Shown here one piece after another: positions 1 through 12,309 of a stretch of DNA of 42,009 bases (within the stretch, counting starts at the first letter, position 1; every line of letters starts with the position of its first letter). Made by a program: the position numbers and the translations under genes. The notes below the pieces were generated by a model that did not search any database, had not been told where the DNA came from, and saw only the letters and a list, made by a program, of their open reading frames with translations. The DNA is taken from assembly GCA_004151065.3 (NCBI GenBank), contig NWUY0300014102.1, forward strand, positions 4,642 to 46,650. Direction: 5' to 3'. This DNA is from Larix sibirica. Its lineage: Eukaryota > Streptophyta > Pinopsida > Pinales > Pinaceae.

Positions 1-114
1 TTCCTCCCAACCACCCAAGCTACAACCAATTAATGTCCAAATAAGTTGATATTGCTTTCTAACTATTACTTTTTTTTCACACTATTCATAACCATTACTT
101 AATACCTAAATAAG

Positions 115-293
115 TTGGCATTGTAATTGTTTGATTATCCATTGATATTACTTGGCATTGTAATTGTTTGATTATGTATTGATATTACTTAGATTATTTT
201 AAATAAAATGTAATTAATACTTTTAACATTACATGGAATTGAGATTATTTTAAATAAAATTTAATTAATACTTTTAACATTGCATGGAACTGA
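115..293. repeat. Two adjacent short tandem duplications (37 bp x2, 51 bp x2)
   Basis: A 37-bp unit starting TTGGCATTGTAATTG occurs at 115 and again at 152. Immediately after it, a 51-bp unit starting GATTATTTTAAATAAAAT occurs at 192 and again at 243, with a few substitutions. Two independent direct duplications back to back suggest local replication slippage in AT-rich DNA. Confidence 0.8.
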
Positions 294-1160
294 GAATGTT
301 TGAGAAATTGTTATGTGAACATACATCCCTAGAATATATATCTTATAAATTGCATTTAAAATAAAATATAATGTTGATACATAAGGTGTAAATTGATGTA
401 GTTTAGATTATTAATAGTTTTTTGAAATTTATAAAATGCAAATCGAATTTATAATAAAAATAGTAATTAAAACACCAAAATATAAAATAAATAAATATAA
501 GAAAATATTGGAATGGACTGTAAAATATTTTGAAGGTCTTCTAATTGCAATGAAGATCATCTAATTTCAAGACACAAATAATTATTAGTTATGATTATGA
601 TTATAAGATTGATTTTTAGACTGTGGTTATAATCACAACGAAATAATTAAATAATGGTAGCTCATTCAAATTAAAAAAATGAGGCTTTCCATTATTTGTA
701 ATATACATTTTTATTAAATATATGTTAAGATGATAGAATTGCTTTATGTAATAATAGTGTTCTCTTTGATGTGAAACTTGTATTAGATAACCCATTGTTT
801 GAAATAGGGAATCCATTCATATTTTCATTATTGACTTGGAATTTTAAACATTGTGGTTGAGTTCACTATTTAGGGTTTTCTAAGATACAATGAATGAAAT
901 GCAACTACTCTAGCATGCAAAAAAATGCAAAATAATTCTCAGATAACCTAAAAAAATAAAAAAGATCAAATTAACACTAGATATACCACTTCTCTTATCC
1001 TCAATTAAAAATTATCTATTAAATAAGAGCAGAAATATAAATAACCTCATGCATACACCGAAAGTCTGAAAATGAAAATATGATTACAATCTTATTCTTA
1101 TGGATATAGACAAATAACTTATAGAAGCAAGATACATTTCCTAGAAATGAGAAAATTATT

Positions 1161-1312
1161 CACTATAAAGGAACATTCTTACAACGTTCTCAGTTATGCA
1201 CTACAAAGTAACATCTTTACAACATTCTCAGTCTATAAACGAACATCCTTACAGCATTCTCAATTATGCACTATAAAGGAACATTCATATAAAATTCTCA
1301 GTCTCCAAATAG
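1161..1312. repeat. Dimeric minisatellite, 70-bp composite unit, two copies
   Basis: Four related subunits begin AACAT(C/T)(C/T)TTAC or a close variant at 1172, 1210, 1242 and 1280. Spacing alternates 38, 32, 38 bp, so the higher-order unit is about 70 bp and present twice. Each subunit contains a (C/A)ATTCTCAGT-like core. The 64-codon open frame across it (1147-1341) is a by-product of the repetition and is not called as a gene. Confidence 0.75.
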
Positions 1313-2244
1313 CTTGGCCAACAATAACTTATTCTTATTAAAATTTCATAAAAAAATATACAAAAGTTCACAAGACAAACCCTCCCTACACCCCAAGAGA
1401 ACAAAAGCTTTTATTATCTCTAAAATCTCTTATGGATCTTGACATTTTACTAATTAATCTTTAGGATGCCCATCTTTAACCTTTCAAGTCTGTCATACAT
1501 TCAACATTTTCTTTGAGAGAAGTGAATTCAAAATATAGATATTACATAATTTAAATAACTATTAAGATTTGTCTTGTTCCTCATTTTGATCATGTTTAAA
1601 TGATTACAATCATCGATTCATAAAAGTGAATATCTTATATTAATTAAAATAATTTGTCTTCATATAAATTAAATACAAATATTCATAATCAAATTGTTAA
1701 TACACTTGCATATCATTCAAGCTCAAACCTATATTTGAGATCCCATCCTCTCATTACATCGGCTCATATTCAATGATACCTTATCCTTCCAACCACTACA
1801 TATATGTCTTTAAATACAAGTTATTTTTTTTTGGTCTACTTGCACATACATATTACATATTTGCAGATACATATTACATATTTTGTAAGTGTTATCTAAC
1901 CTCATTGTTCGTTAAATATTTTAAAGAACATAATACATATGTGATTACAATGTTGCGATACCTACATGTTTGTGATTCTCTGATATCTCTTTTTAGATTC
2001 TTTAAAGTTTAGTTGTTAGTTATGTATAACACAAAAAAAATAATCTAGGAGAGTTTTGGAGGCACTTAGTCTACAACTGTGTTGAGAATGAATCAAAATT
2101 ACAAAAATTAATTTGAAGGTGAATATGGATCAAAGTTATTAAACTTAAATCAGTATATGGAAAAATAAAAATAAAATATAAAAATTTTCTATTTTCCATA
2201 ATAACTTATTTATTAATTAAAAATTATATTACTGACTACAAAAT

Positions 2245-2379
2245 CCCAAATAAAAAGTTACAATATACAAGTTAAAAATGCTAAATCATCACAAATGAAA
2301 GGTTATAATATACTTTTAAAAAATGCTAAATATTCCCAAATAAAAGGTTACAATATACTTTAAAAATGCTGAATATTGT
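2245..2379. repeat. Three-copy 45-bp tandem repeat
   Basis: Units begin at 2245, 2290 and 2335, each reading approximately CCCAAATAAAAGGTTACAAT followed by ATAC and a TTAAAAATGCTAAAT tail. They differ by a handful of substitutions. The array lies about 90 bp outside the candidate poly-T end of the minus-strand LINE. Confidence 0.8.
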
Positions 2380-3169
2380 GAATTTCAAAGAGCTATAGCC
2401 ACATTGGTTGGCTCTCGTGAAATAGGGTAAGAAAACAAACAAATTGAGAAATCCCCAATTTTGTATTTTTTTTTTTTTGTCTTTCGTTTAGATAGAAGAT
2501 CAAGTTTGAGTATTGTTGACGTTTGACTTGTCCATCTTAATTAAAATGGCTAATATCGATTTGGGCCTATATTTGATTTCCTTAGAAGCGTGACAAAACC
2601 ATAATTTGGGGACTAAGATGTGGACAAGAATATTGAATGTTTTGATTGCTACCATCATAGTCTTGAAAAATTCCTAGTCGCAATCTCATTAATGTTATAA
2701 TTGTAACAACACGTCTCTTTCAAAGTTTATATCCCCACCTTTAAAAATTAACATCGTGGGCTTACAAATGTTCTCATACCTTTTAGCAACTTATCTCATT
2801 TATAGCTTTCAAGACACCTAATAGCGCACCTATGTATTTTTTTTCATCGAGAAACGAGCTATAAACCAAACTATACATAGGTTGCATTTGGTAAACTATT
2901 CTAAAGCTTCAATCGCTTATCAAGTTTACATATTAAACAAACAAGACTCAATCTTTTAAGTAGGATAAATGATGAAGATAAGAAAACACATAACAAATAA
3001 TTGTATCATAGATGACAACTACATGGAAACCAATGTAAGATCCAAAGACCGCCGCAAAGACAAAAAGAGGAGTTGTAATAAAGGTTCCATCAAAAGAGCA
3101 ATGAGAACGCCAACAACTCTATGAGTCATAGAAAGGAAATGATCCCTTGGAGACCAACACATTCTCATG

Positions 3170-6100
3170 TCATTCTTCAAACTGGATAATTCCTTTCAGA
3201 GAAGTGAGGGCTCTTTTTGACAACATGTCCACTTCAATATTATATTCCTTGAATACATGCTGAAACCGAAGTGAGTGGAAAGATTCATGTAGCCTGCGAA
3301 TGCGGAGCTGCCACCAACCAAGAAGCATGACCTATAGCTGGCCACTATATTGGGCTCAATCAAGAATAATCTTGGAATCGCCAATAACATGGAGAGACGA
3401 GATTTTTGTTTGCGAGCAAAATATTAAAGAGCAACAAGTGCTAAAAGTTCGTTCTTGGTATTCGATCCAATTCCACAACCCATCCAAAATTTAAATGAAT
3501 GTGAAAAAGAGAGGGTCAACACCATCCTAGCCCTATATATAGATCCAAAATCCTGAGATGCACCATCAAAATGACCACAAGGCGGTTGGAATTCAAAAGT
3601 TGACTAAGAAATAATACGGTCTTTTGTGGCCTTCTTTACATGATTTTCATGGTAGACATGAAGCACAAACATACAAAATCTTTGAACATTTATCGGACGG
3701 TTGTCAAAGAGAACAACATTTCTGAGGTTCTAGATTTCCCAACTAATAAAAACTGGGAGGGAAGCTCAAGAATTTTCCACCGCTATCCAATTGAAGAAAC
3801 ATTGATCGATTGTGCCCAAATTCCAATGTTTGATCTTTAAAGTGCAAGTCACCTCCTTCCATGCCCATTGGGTGATCTCACAATGTATGAATAGGTGATT
3901 TGAGGTCTCTTTTGCATTTTTATAGAGAGTGTAATATCCAGGTCCTTTCCATCCTCTTTTTAACAGATTCTCCGAAGATAGGATCTTGTTTTCCAAGACC
4001 AACAAATAGAAACACTTTAATTTCAATTGGGCAGTTCCATTTCCATAGCTTTGAATGCCATCATTTGTTTTGAGCATCCCAATCACTGGAAATGATAGCT
4101 TCGTATGCTTTTTTTGTAGTAAGCATCCCTATCTCCAAATTCCACGTCCACAACAATGTATCATTTTCATTTGATAGAACAATTCCATTTCGAGAGAGTC
4201 CAAGGGTATACCAGATCCATTCATCATGATGCTCGTTAGGGAGATTTAGAGCCTCCACATTTTTCTATTTGTGATTTCCCTGCACCATGGTACCCCAATA
4301 AAAAACTCTAGCTAAACCAACAATGCCATGAGACCTGAGTTCGATTACAAGATGCTCTATTAATAGTGAGAAAGTAGCTCCATCGAGAATAGGGTCCTCA
4401 CCCACTTTTATTTCCATCCCATTACCTGGATTCCACACCATCCATTCTTTGATCACTTGTAAAGAGCCTAGAAGGAAGCTCAACAATTTGATCCTCCTGA
4501 GGGTGAATGTTGATCTTGTCGAAGCCAATCAACAGCGGTGGTATTCTGTAAATATTTTGCTTGCATGACAGAGCTCCACAGACCATCCCAAAAAAGGAAA
4601 CACCACAAGCTTTTAGCCACAAGAGATTTTCCAAACTTAAATATGTTTTTAATACCCTAGCCACCAAAACATTTGGGATGGGCGATTTTATCCCACCCGA
4701 CTGGATGATATTTCTTCCCGAACCAAAAAGAAGTAAAGAAATTTTGATGGATCTTTTCCAGAATAGTCTTAGGGATTTTTACCAGGGACAACTAATAGAT
4801 GGGGATATTTTCCAGAACCGACTTGAGCAGGATCAACCTGCCTCCCATTGACAACCATCAAAAACTCCAGTTTTCCAATCTTTTCTCAACCTTTCTAAGA
4901 ATCCATAGCCAATCCTCCTTGTGGTAGTTGTTTGGTTTTAAGAAGAAAACAAGATATTTAAGCCCAATCTCTATCAGTTCAACCTTGTAAGGGAGAAGCT
5001 GATTTAAACTATTTACAAAAATCTCATCAACTCAAGCTACTAAAAAGATCAATTTTTCCTGATTGGCCAACATTCCCATAGATTCCAAGAAAGTAGAAAG
5101 GCATTCCTTGAACACCTGACATTCCCCTAACAGCCCTCTATTGAAGAGAACCATATCATACACAAACAAGAGATGGATAATCCGGACTACGTCAGAGACT
5201 TTAACACTAGAGAGTCTACCTTCCACCCTGGATTTATTGATCAACAGGATCAAGCCTTCGACCATTAACATGAATAAGCAAGGGGACATAGGACACCTTT
5301 GTCTTAACCCCCTCGAACTTCTGAAAAAACTAGGAGGGGGTACCATTTTCTAGCACCACAAAATTTGCAGAGGTGACGCATCACATTATCCAGTTTGTAG
5401 CCTCTATGCTCAATCCTATCTTTAGAAGAATGAGCCTTAGAAAACCCCAATCAACCTCGTCATAAGCTTTGACAAGATCTGATTTGAGGGAAATCGCCTT
5501 CATCTTCTTGGTTTTAATGATGTGCAAGCATTCTTGGGCTACATCGACAGTGTCAAAGATCCGTCGATTACTCATAAAACAAAACCGTTCTTTAGATAAA
5601 AAGTTTGAGAAAACCAGTTTCAATCGGGATGCTATGATATTGGATAAATGATTCAGGATTTTATTTCTTAGGAATAAGAGTTATGAATGTTGCATTCATC
5701 GCACCACTAATAAATCCAAGCATCTTGGTTTCTTCAACAAATTCAAGGAGTTTTGGACCTATCAAATCCAAAAACTTAAGGAATAATTCTACCGTCCAAC
5801 CATCCGGTCCCAGACTCTTGGATTTGCTAACTCTTTTAACACCTTCGTAATCTCTTGAATGGTGACTAGTTCTGCCACTTTCACACCTTCTTTTGGATTA
5901 AAGAACCGAGGATAGCATTGGACGAGTTCTATCTAGCTAAGAATGGTGTTGTTCCACGGATCTCTAAACATGTTCTGAATGTGATTCTTTGCTGCATCTT
6001 CTAGATCCTGTTGAATGTTTAAAATCTATCCATCATTCTATTTAAGCTCCCAAATCATATTTACATTCCTTCTGTGTTCAATGAAACAGTGAAAAAAAGT

Positions 6101-7178
6101 CATATTCTGGTCACCTTGGGAAACCTAATGCATGACTTTCAAACCGCCAACACTTTTCCTCTAGATGCAAAATTTTATGTTTCCTCTCTTCTAGCCCCCT
6201 GCCTAGTTGTTTTTCCATGACTGATGGGATACACCTGGGGTTTGATGCATAGATAGTCTCAATACCAGATTCAATGTCACATAGCTCCTTCTTCAAATAT
6301 GATTTTTTCTTTTTGTTTTCCAATTTATGACCACATCCTTAATAGATTTCAACTTCTGATTCATAATGTCCATCTTTGAAGTACCTAGTCCATCTTCAAA
6401 AGCAAGCCATTTATCCTCGATGACACCTTTTAATTCATCCTCTTATATCCACATATGATTAAACTTAAAGGGATAATAAGGGTTTTACATACCTAGATCA
6501 AGTTGAAGGACAACCGACATATGGTCAAAGATCGACCCATTTAAGTCCAAGACCGATAATGTCCCATAGAATTAGCCAGGCTCACAGCAATAAGGAAATG
6601 ATCTAGCCTTTTATCTATACCATTCTCACCGGTTCTATCATTTTTCTAGGTAGGGCATAAAGGCTCGTTGATAACATCCACGAGGTTTGCATCTTGAAAT
6701 AATATGATAAAGGATCTAATCTCGCGTAGGCTCCCCATATCTCCCTAGCCGAGACAATGAAATTCAAATCCCCCGCAATGCTTAAGCGGGGATCTTCCAA
6801 AATAACAGAGTGAACAATATCCTCCCAAAAACCGGGTCTATTTTGATAGGGGTTGTAGCAGTTCAAAATCCTCAGATGCTGACTAAATCCTTTAGTAGTT
6901 CCATCCAGGATAATTCCTCCACAAGTAAGATAAGGAAAAAAAATTGTTGATAACAAATTCCATGTGGAAAACAAACCGTTCAACAAGCCATTCAAGTCAA
7001 CTAAACACATCTCCTAACCAACTAATAACTTTGCACAAATATCTCTAGCTTTCTCACCACACTACATTGTTTCTTGAAAAAGAACCACCTCCAAGTGTAT
7101 AATCTCGAACAATCTACGGAGGGAACATTGCTTGGGACCCCACCCTAGTCCTCTTACACTGAGGGATGCCACTATCAT
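3170..7178 (-). pseudogene. LINE ORF2: endonuclease - reverse transcriptase - RNase H (broken)
   Basis: In a live LINE this protein nicks DNA and reverse-transcribes the element RNA at the nick. The start is placed at the ATG read from 7178 because the following residues, MIVASLSVRGLGWGPKQ, match the start of plant LINE endonucleases (MI.A.WNVRGLG). The endonuclease continues at 6615-7010 (LNCYNPYQNRPGFWEDI, then IAGDLNFIVSAREIWG). A basic, helical spacer lies at 6111-6323. RT motifs follow: LGPDGWTVE near 5800, SLKSDLVKAYDEVDWGFL (5381-5623), GLRQRCPMSPCLF and a degenerate catalytic box FVYD in place of F(A/V)DD (5032-5346). A zf-RVT-like C/H region (HLFIHCEITQWAWKEV) lies at 3766-4086. RNase H occupies the C-terminus. 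About 1,336 codons is normal length. Numerous stops, frameshifts and a small deletion just before NIIASRLK (about 5640-5690) destroy the frame. Confidence 0.88.
3215..3590 (-). pseudogene. RNase H domain at the C-terminus of LINE ORF2
   Basis: Read on the minus strand across two frames, all four acidic positions of RNase H can be matched. They are the Asp in HFDGASQ (near 3565), the Glu in TKNELLALVAL, the Asp in VIGDSKIIL (near 3385) and the last Asp in HVFKEYNIEVDMLSKRAL (near 3225). Plant L1-clade LINEs are known to have gained such a domain; it removes the RNA strand after first-strand synthesis. The frame is interrupted by stops (for example after KIILD) and frameshifts, so it is not functional. 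Confidence 0.8.
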
Positions 7179-7499
7179 TTAGGCACCTGTGCTAGGGCCT
7201 TTTGTGCTTTAAAGGCCCAGAAACTAACAACCATTTTGATAGCCTACAGGAAAGTCTTTCGATGCAACCTAAACCACTCTTTGTTGGTCATAAGTAGACA
7301 CATATGGAGGCAGAAAAAGCACTATTCCACCATTGACCAATCCCTTTAACACATGTTTTCCTTTATGGCCACTTTTTCCAACTCCATTCTCAATTGATTC
7401 AAGGTTTAGGTTTGCTAAATAATGGGATTCTTCACCTTCAACCGAAATATTTTTCTTGTTTCTCGAATAAACTTGAAGAGGACATTTCTTTAGTACATA

Positions 7500-8330
7500 A
7501 TTGTTTCTAGGGATTAAGGAGGTTGTAATTTCCTTTATTTCAACCTATAAGTTATCCTCCAATATAGGATGAGCAGTGTAATCAGTTCTGATAGTAGAAA
7601 TCCAAAATAGAGTTTCAGGGGATCCAAATGGTTCTGGAGCATCCACAAAAACCCCAGCCATTTTTTACTGGTTGAAAGTATCGACCCTTTCTGAGGGATG
7701 TGGTGTTTAATACCATATCTTTGAGACATAATTCAATTGAATAAACGACATGATTTCATGAGGTTCCATGGATTCTTTAGCTCTTTTACAAACACCTACT
7801 GAGTCTCCTTGATACATATCAATAGACAATCTATTCTCTTTAGATAGTTTAGGACATTTATTTAGTCCAAGAGTTTTCGAGGGGTCCTCGAAATCTATAC
7901 CTTTTCCCACTAAGTATATTTGAGTCAAATCAATAGATGTACTCGTAAATCCCGACTACTCATAACACTTTGAAACTGAAAGACCAAGTGCAACTGATTT
8001 CTCAAGATCAAAGGGAGATGAATTACCAGTTTTCCAAATGTCAAGCCTCAGGGGATGATGTTCACTAGTACCAATCAAACAAGGTTCTGATACTCTAGAG
8101 ATTTTTGACTTTGCTTGCTGACCCCTTCCAAGTTTTTTGTAGCCTACGGTCCCTCAACTGCCACCTCCTCTTCCTCAATTTATTTTGTCTCAACTACTTC
8201 CGGAGAAAAGTCGAAAGGGAAAGAATCCTTCAAATGCCTAGTTCTTCTGCAGATTAAACATCTAAACATCACTTTCCATTAGTCTAATTTTTTAACTATG
8301 GATAACCCCCTCCATTTGATTTGAACTTCC
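7500..8330 (-). pseudogene. LINE ORF1 (gag-like), C-terminal part with zinc-knuckle trace
   Basis: This is the RNA-binding protein upstream of ORF2 in plant LINEs. A degenerate CCHC knuckle is read on the minus strand at 8260-8222: CLICRRTRHLKDS, with the final Cys changed to Ser. It is preceded by KLD-stop-WKVMFR, the usual lead-in. The rest (7535-7928) is low-complexity and broken into short frames, as is typical of the disordered ORF1 tail. The left end of the interrupting chromovirus cuts the frame at 8330; the continuation toward the N-terminus is at 20904-21005. The exact 3' end of ORF1 is uncertain. Confidence 0.7.
8325..8330. repeat. Target-site duplication ACTTCC, left copy
   Basis: The six bases ACTTCC end where LINE sequence stops and recur directly after the far LTR at 20904-20909. 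Ty3/gypsy elements normally duplicate 5 bp. The sixth base may be chance or reflect the mutated LTR edge (the aligned LTR homology starts only at 8342). Confidence 0.6.
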
Positions 8331-11300
8331 TACAGGAAATCGTTAATATCCCAGGTTTGCCACCCCTTTGGTAATATGTAAAAGACTTAAGTGTTTTTGT
8401 TTTTCCTAAGTGCGATGTTGAGTTAGAAGGCTATGAAGCATCAAATACATTGATATGCTTGATGTTGAGCTTGGAGGCTCTGGAGCATCAAGCATGTGAA
8501 CCTAAAGTATTTTTGTTTGCACTTGATGTTCAGTCAAGAAGACTCTGGAGCATAAAGGATTAATAAATATTATGTTATTTCACCTACTTAGTAATGCTAA
8601 CTGAGTTAGGGACAACCACTCATTAGGGACCAAGCACAATAGGGAAAGGATGATCTTATCAATAATAAAATAAGAATACTAAAGAAGATAATAAAGAATA
8701 ATTTGGAAAAAGAATAATTAATAATAAAAAAATAATAATCATAAAAGTAAAACTACCCTAACTACTTTTCAGAATAAAGAAAGATATAAAAATTGAATGA
8801 AGAATTAAAAAGAGGCACCGTTTTCCTTAAGAAAAGAAGAGTAGCCAAATTTGAAAGAATGAAACCTCTCCTAAAAATAATTGCAAATAAGGACAATTCA
8901 AGGGTGATATTGATCCATGCTCCACTCGAAGGTTCAATCGTAAGGCTTGGAGCACTCCCTAACCATGGATATAAAGGATCATGGTAGTCTTGGATGGACT
9001 AGGAATTGAAAGACTTGAAGGGTTATTTGTTATAATAGGTCTTACATAGGGCTGGTAAACCAACTTGTGGGTAGTCTACATTAGATAATTAAGAGATAGA
9101 GAATAAAATACCCTGATTATACTTCCTTAATGTGTTTGCTATGGCTCGAGGGTGATTTACTAGGTTAACTGCTATAAGTTGCTCATAAAATCTATGGTAG
9201 GGAGAAACATGGAAGTCCCTAGCTTAGTTGGCCTGCTAAGATTGATAAGTTGTTCTTACCTTTGTTTTATATTAGTTCATTTTATTATTTTGGGAAAATT
9301 ATCACTATGATTTTACAGGTTTATTTGAAGATTCTTGCATTAAATTCTTACTGTAATAAGACTGTTAATTATAAACACAAAAGGAAAATAGGAAAATCAG
9401 ATAGGTTTATATCTCTGGTCTGCTATAAAAAAAATATGTTTATCACAGTTTCTTTTTATTTTTAATCTGTTGAAATTATCTACGTTACTTCTTTCTCTAC
9501 ATGTGATTTTCATAAATTTGTGTTATTATATCAAGATGAGAAAGAGTTACAGTACTATTGCATGTTATTTGTATTCCTTAAAGTTTGAATAATTTACTGT
9601 TTATAATAGTTAATAGGGTTATTATACCCTTGGAAGAAAGCTTCCATCTAAGCCATATATGGAGGAAGGAACATGTCGGTTCCTTGAATACAAGGATTCT
9701 TAGTCCATAGTGGTATAAATATATATAAGTATTACATATTTATACATTTACATATATAAAATATGATCAAAAGACAAAGGAAACATATCATCAATGTAGA
9801 CATAGTCTATAGTATATCAGTAGAGATATAAACCACCATAAACAGAACTATCATCACTATTATCCAAGGTTCGAGACCAATCCCTAAACCATAAATTAGT
9901 ATTACCACACAGGGAAAGTAAAATGATGTTTTTACTTATATAATCTCTAGACTGCTCGATAGTTATAACGATATCCTCCTCATGACTAATAGAATAAAAG
10001 AAATGAGGACTTATACTATTCCCAAAATAGTAACAAGAAGCACGACATTACAATGAACCTTTCAAAACGAATAGAACAAGATATTGAAGTGACACAGAAG
10101 GATGCAAAAGTAATCCATCTACACAGTGCTAAGCTAATCTTACTTTCCATTCTACGAATTCGGATGATGATGATAATATTTACATTGACAATAAATCCTT
10201 TCTGCATACAAAATCTAATTATCAATTAAACTGTAGGCGTTGAATATGTAATTATGAAGAAGTGTATACAACATGCCGATTGTATTCAAATAATCAGAAT
10301 AACTATATCTAATTTAAACAAGGAATTATCAAGCTAGGATATCGTCTACATTTTCGGGCAGAAATAGTAGGGAGGGAACAAGAAACCTTGTCGCAAACTA
10401 CAAAGGGAAATAAAAATAGCACACGAGATATATTTATTTTCTCATACTATAGGCTCGGAAAAATATTCCTTCCTAACAATAGTCATTTAATTCATCCACA
10501 GTAATATTAGATTTACAATGGGGAAAACAAACCAAGTCCCATAACTACTTGGGTACAAAGTAAACAAAATTATTATATTAAAAGCAAGGCAAAGATTAAA
10601 CAAAGGAAGTCTACATTTCATTCATAGAGTCCTGTAAAGAAATACAAACCACCGCTCGAAAAGGAGCTTCAGTACCGAAATAACATAGCCAAATACTTCT
10701 CATTATACATTGTATAATCCAGAATTGGAGGATTACCCCAAAAAACCTAAGCTTCGTAATCAACAACCTGTGTGTTTGGAAGGGAATAAATAATATAAAA
10801 TCCCTCCTGAAAATGAGGAGTATTACAAAGACATAAACCTCACAGTGGAAAAGCGAGACATAGTAGACAAGGCAAAACACATGATTTCCCCACAGTACAC
10901 CTAGAGTTGATGAGGGAATATAACCAGGAAGAGGGATACCACTTGCCGAGAAAGTCAGGAGGGAGAGTCCAAAGTTTGAACCCGGACTTGGAAGTCGTCA
11001 CAACACCTTCTTTATAAGGGACCAAGATATTAAAAGAGGACGAAATAATAGCAGGTTATACAATAATAACAAGACTTGAAGTATGAGCATTCAACAATGG
11101 CTTACCTCTAAAATATGAAGAAAACCCTGCATGAATTAAGCAGCATACAATCCCTTCATAGGATAGAAAATCAACTAAATCACAGGTACAAACTATAGAA
11201 TTCATAAGTAAGGTACATGCTGCTCCAGTAGCTCGACCGTGGCTGGGGTTTATTTAGGAAAAAGGAGTGAACGAGCTAGAGCAGAGCTCTTGCAACTCGA

Positions 11301-12072
11301 AGGAAAGTCACAAATGAATGAGAAAACCTCTGGACACTGCTTGACAAATCCCTCGGCCCCTTTTTCCAAGTGGCTATTAAATGCACTGACAGTATTAACC
11401 AACCTGAAAACATTCAGTTGGTAGCTTTTTTCGGATTAATTGGAAAATGAATAAAACTAATAAATTGTCCATGTACGTTATACCCATACAATAAAGAATT
11501 CATTGGTGTTGAATATACAAGGATAATGATTGAACCTATGCATTCATAAAGTTTGCAATAAGGGTTAGTGGTGTGAATCAAGCCCTCCCAGGTATGCTCC
11601 TCCTTAGAGCACTAATGCTACCCTTTTGACCTGCAAATAAGAGTGAGAAGTTTAATTAAGTTAGCATTGTAAAGTTAAGGAAAATTTTCACTAAAGAACT
11701 GGAACACTAAAAGATTTCAAATTAAAAGAATCATATAAACAAAATATTATTACCTTGAGATGAAATACTGGATACGTTTCTAAAATGTAAGTACTGGTAT
11801 GAGTATACCTGCATAAATGTAGTGGAAAAGAGTGTTAGCTATTTAGCTAAGTAAAGAATACTCCTCATGACAACTTAGATTCTCTCCTAGCTTATCAAGT
11901 CGAAGGATCCTTATAACAAAAAAACCATGTTCAAAACAAAAGACTTGGAACATTCAAGTTTCCTCCTATAGCCAAAACTATGTGTAGGATAATAATCTTA
12001 TCTAGAATGGCAACAATTATAGTCCTTGTTTACAAACAAAAAAAATTGTTTGGTATTTTAAGGTACATTTCA
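8331..12072 (+). repeat. 5' LTR of the chromovirus (about 3.7 kb)
   Basis: Collinear similarity to 16966-20903 runs from AATATCC near 8345 to TTTCA at 12072, directly before the primer site. Matching landmarks include the segments at 8346/16970, 9199/17819, 9616/18302, 9862/18605, 10880/19629, 11202/19972 and 11890/20710. The first 160 bases differ from the other LTR at roughly one base in ten by eye; the middle is clearly more diverged. The left edge is uncertain (8331 to 8342). The short open frames within are not conserved between the two LTRs and are not called as genes. Confidence 0.85.
8785..8792 (+). promoter_or_regulatory. Candidate TATA box in the 5' LTR
   Basis: TATAAAAA preceded by AAAGAAAGA is kept at the matching place in the other LTR (17401-17408), about 440 bp into the LTR. 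Position and conservation fit a U3 promoter, but a TATA-like string in AT-rich DNA is weak evidence. Confidence 0.3.
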
Positions 12073-12074
12073 AT

Positions 12075-12085
12075 TGGTATCAGAG
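12075..12085 (+). other. Primer binding site, initiator tRNA-Met type
   Basis: TGGTATCAGAG lies two bases after the LTR end. This is the standard plant primer site complementary to the 3' end of initiator methionine tRNA, from which minus-strand DNA synthesis starts. It fixes the right edge of the 5' LTR. Confidence 0.9.
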
Positions 12086-12309
12086 ATGAGGTTCATCACT
12101 CAGAGGCCTATGGGTTTACTACAAGAAAAGCAATGAGGAAGTAAACTAACAAACTATTTGTTCCTTCACATCAGATAAAGAAAATCAAAGACATATGATA
12201 CTTCCTCTATGAGCACAACCAGATTTGCCAAATAATATTGGAAACCAGAACTCAGTATTGTCACAGTTATTTAATCTAACTATCTACACAAATAGGAACA
12301 AAGAAGAAT

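Larger units (their letters stand above)
1..2465. other. Anonymous AT-rich DNA, no gene seen
   Basis: Both strands carry only short random open frames of 60-80 codons with no recognisable motif. The stretch is very AT-rich. The only structure I find is three sets of short tandem duplications (listed separately). It is probably ancient degraded repeat or intergenic sequence flanking the 3' end of the minus-strand LINE. No promoter or RNA gene could be supported. Confidence 0.6.
2466..8330 (-). mobile_element. L1-type plant LINE, decayed, main part (interrupted at its 5' side)
   Basis: Read on the minus strand, the order is ORF1 remnant with a zinc-knuckle trace (8330 down to about 7500), then ORF2 (7178 to 3170) with an endonuclease, RT, zf-RVT-like region and RNase H. 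A run of 13 T at 2466-2478 could be the poly-A tail seen from the other strand, leaving a 3' untranslated part of about 700 bp. That end is a guess because no target-site duplication could be paired. The remaining 5' part of ORF1 lies at 20904-21005, beyond the inserted chromovirus. Many stops and frameshifts show it is long dead. Confidence 0.85.

Noticed and set aside
616-2012. Several 60-80 codon open frames in the AT-rich left flank
   Set aside because: No motif and no coding-like composition; the one at 1147 is explained by the tandem repeat.
4561-4851. Plus-strand 96-codon open frame over the LINE
   Set aside because: It is antisense to recognisable LINE ORF2 sequence and shows no motif of its own.
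8793-11424. Open frames within the chromovirus 5' LTR (for example 8793-8987, 10611-10880, 11239-11424)
   Set aside because: They are not preserved at the matching places of the 3' LTR, unlike the Tat LTR frame, so I treat them as chance.
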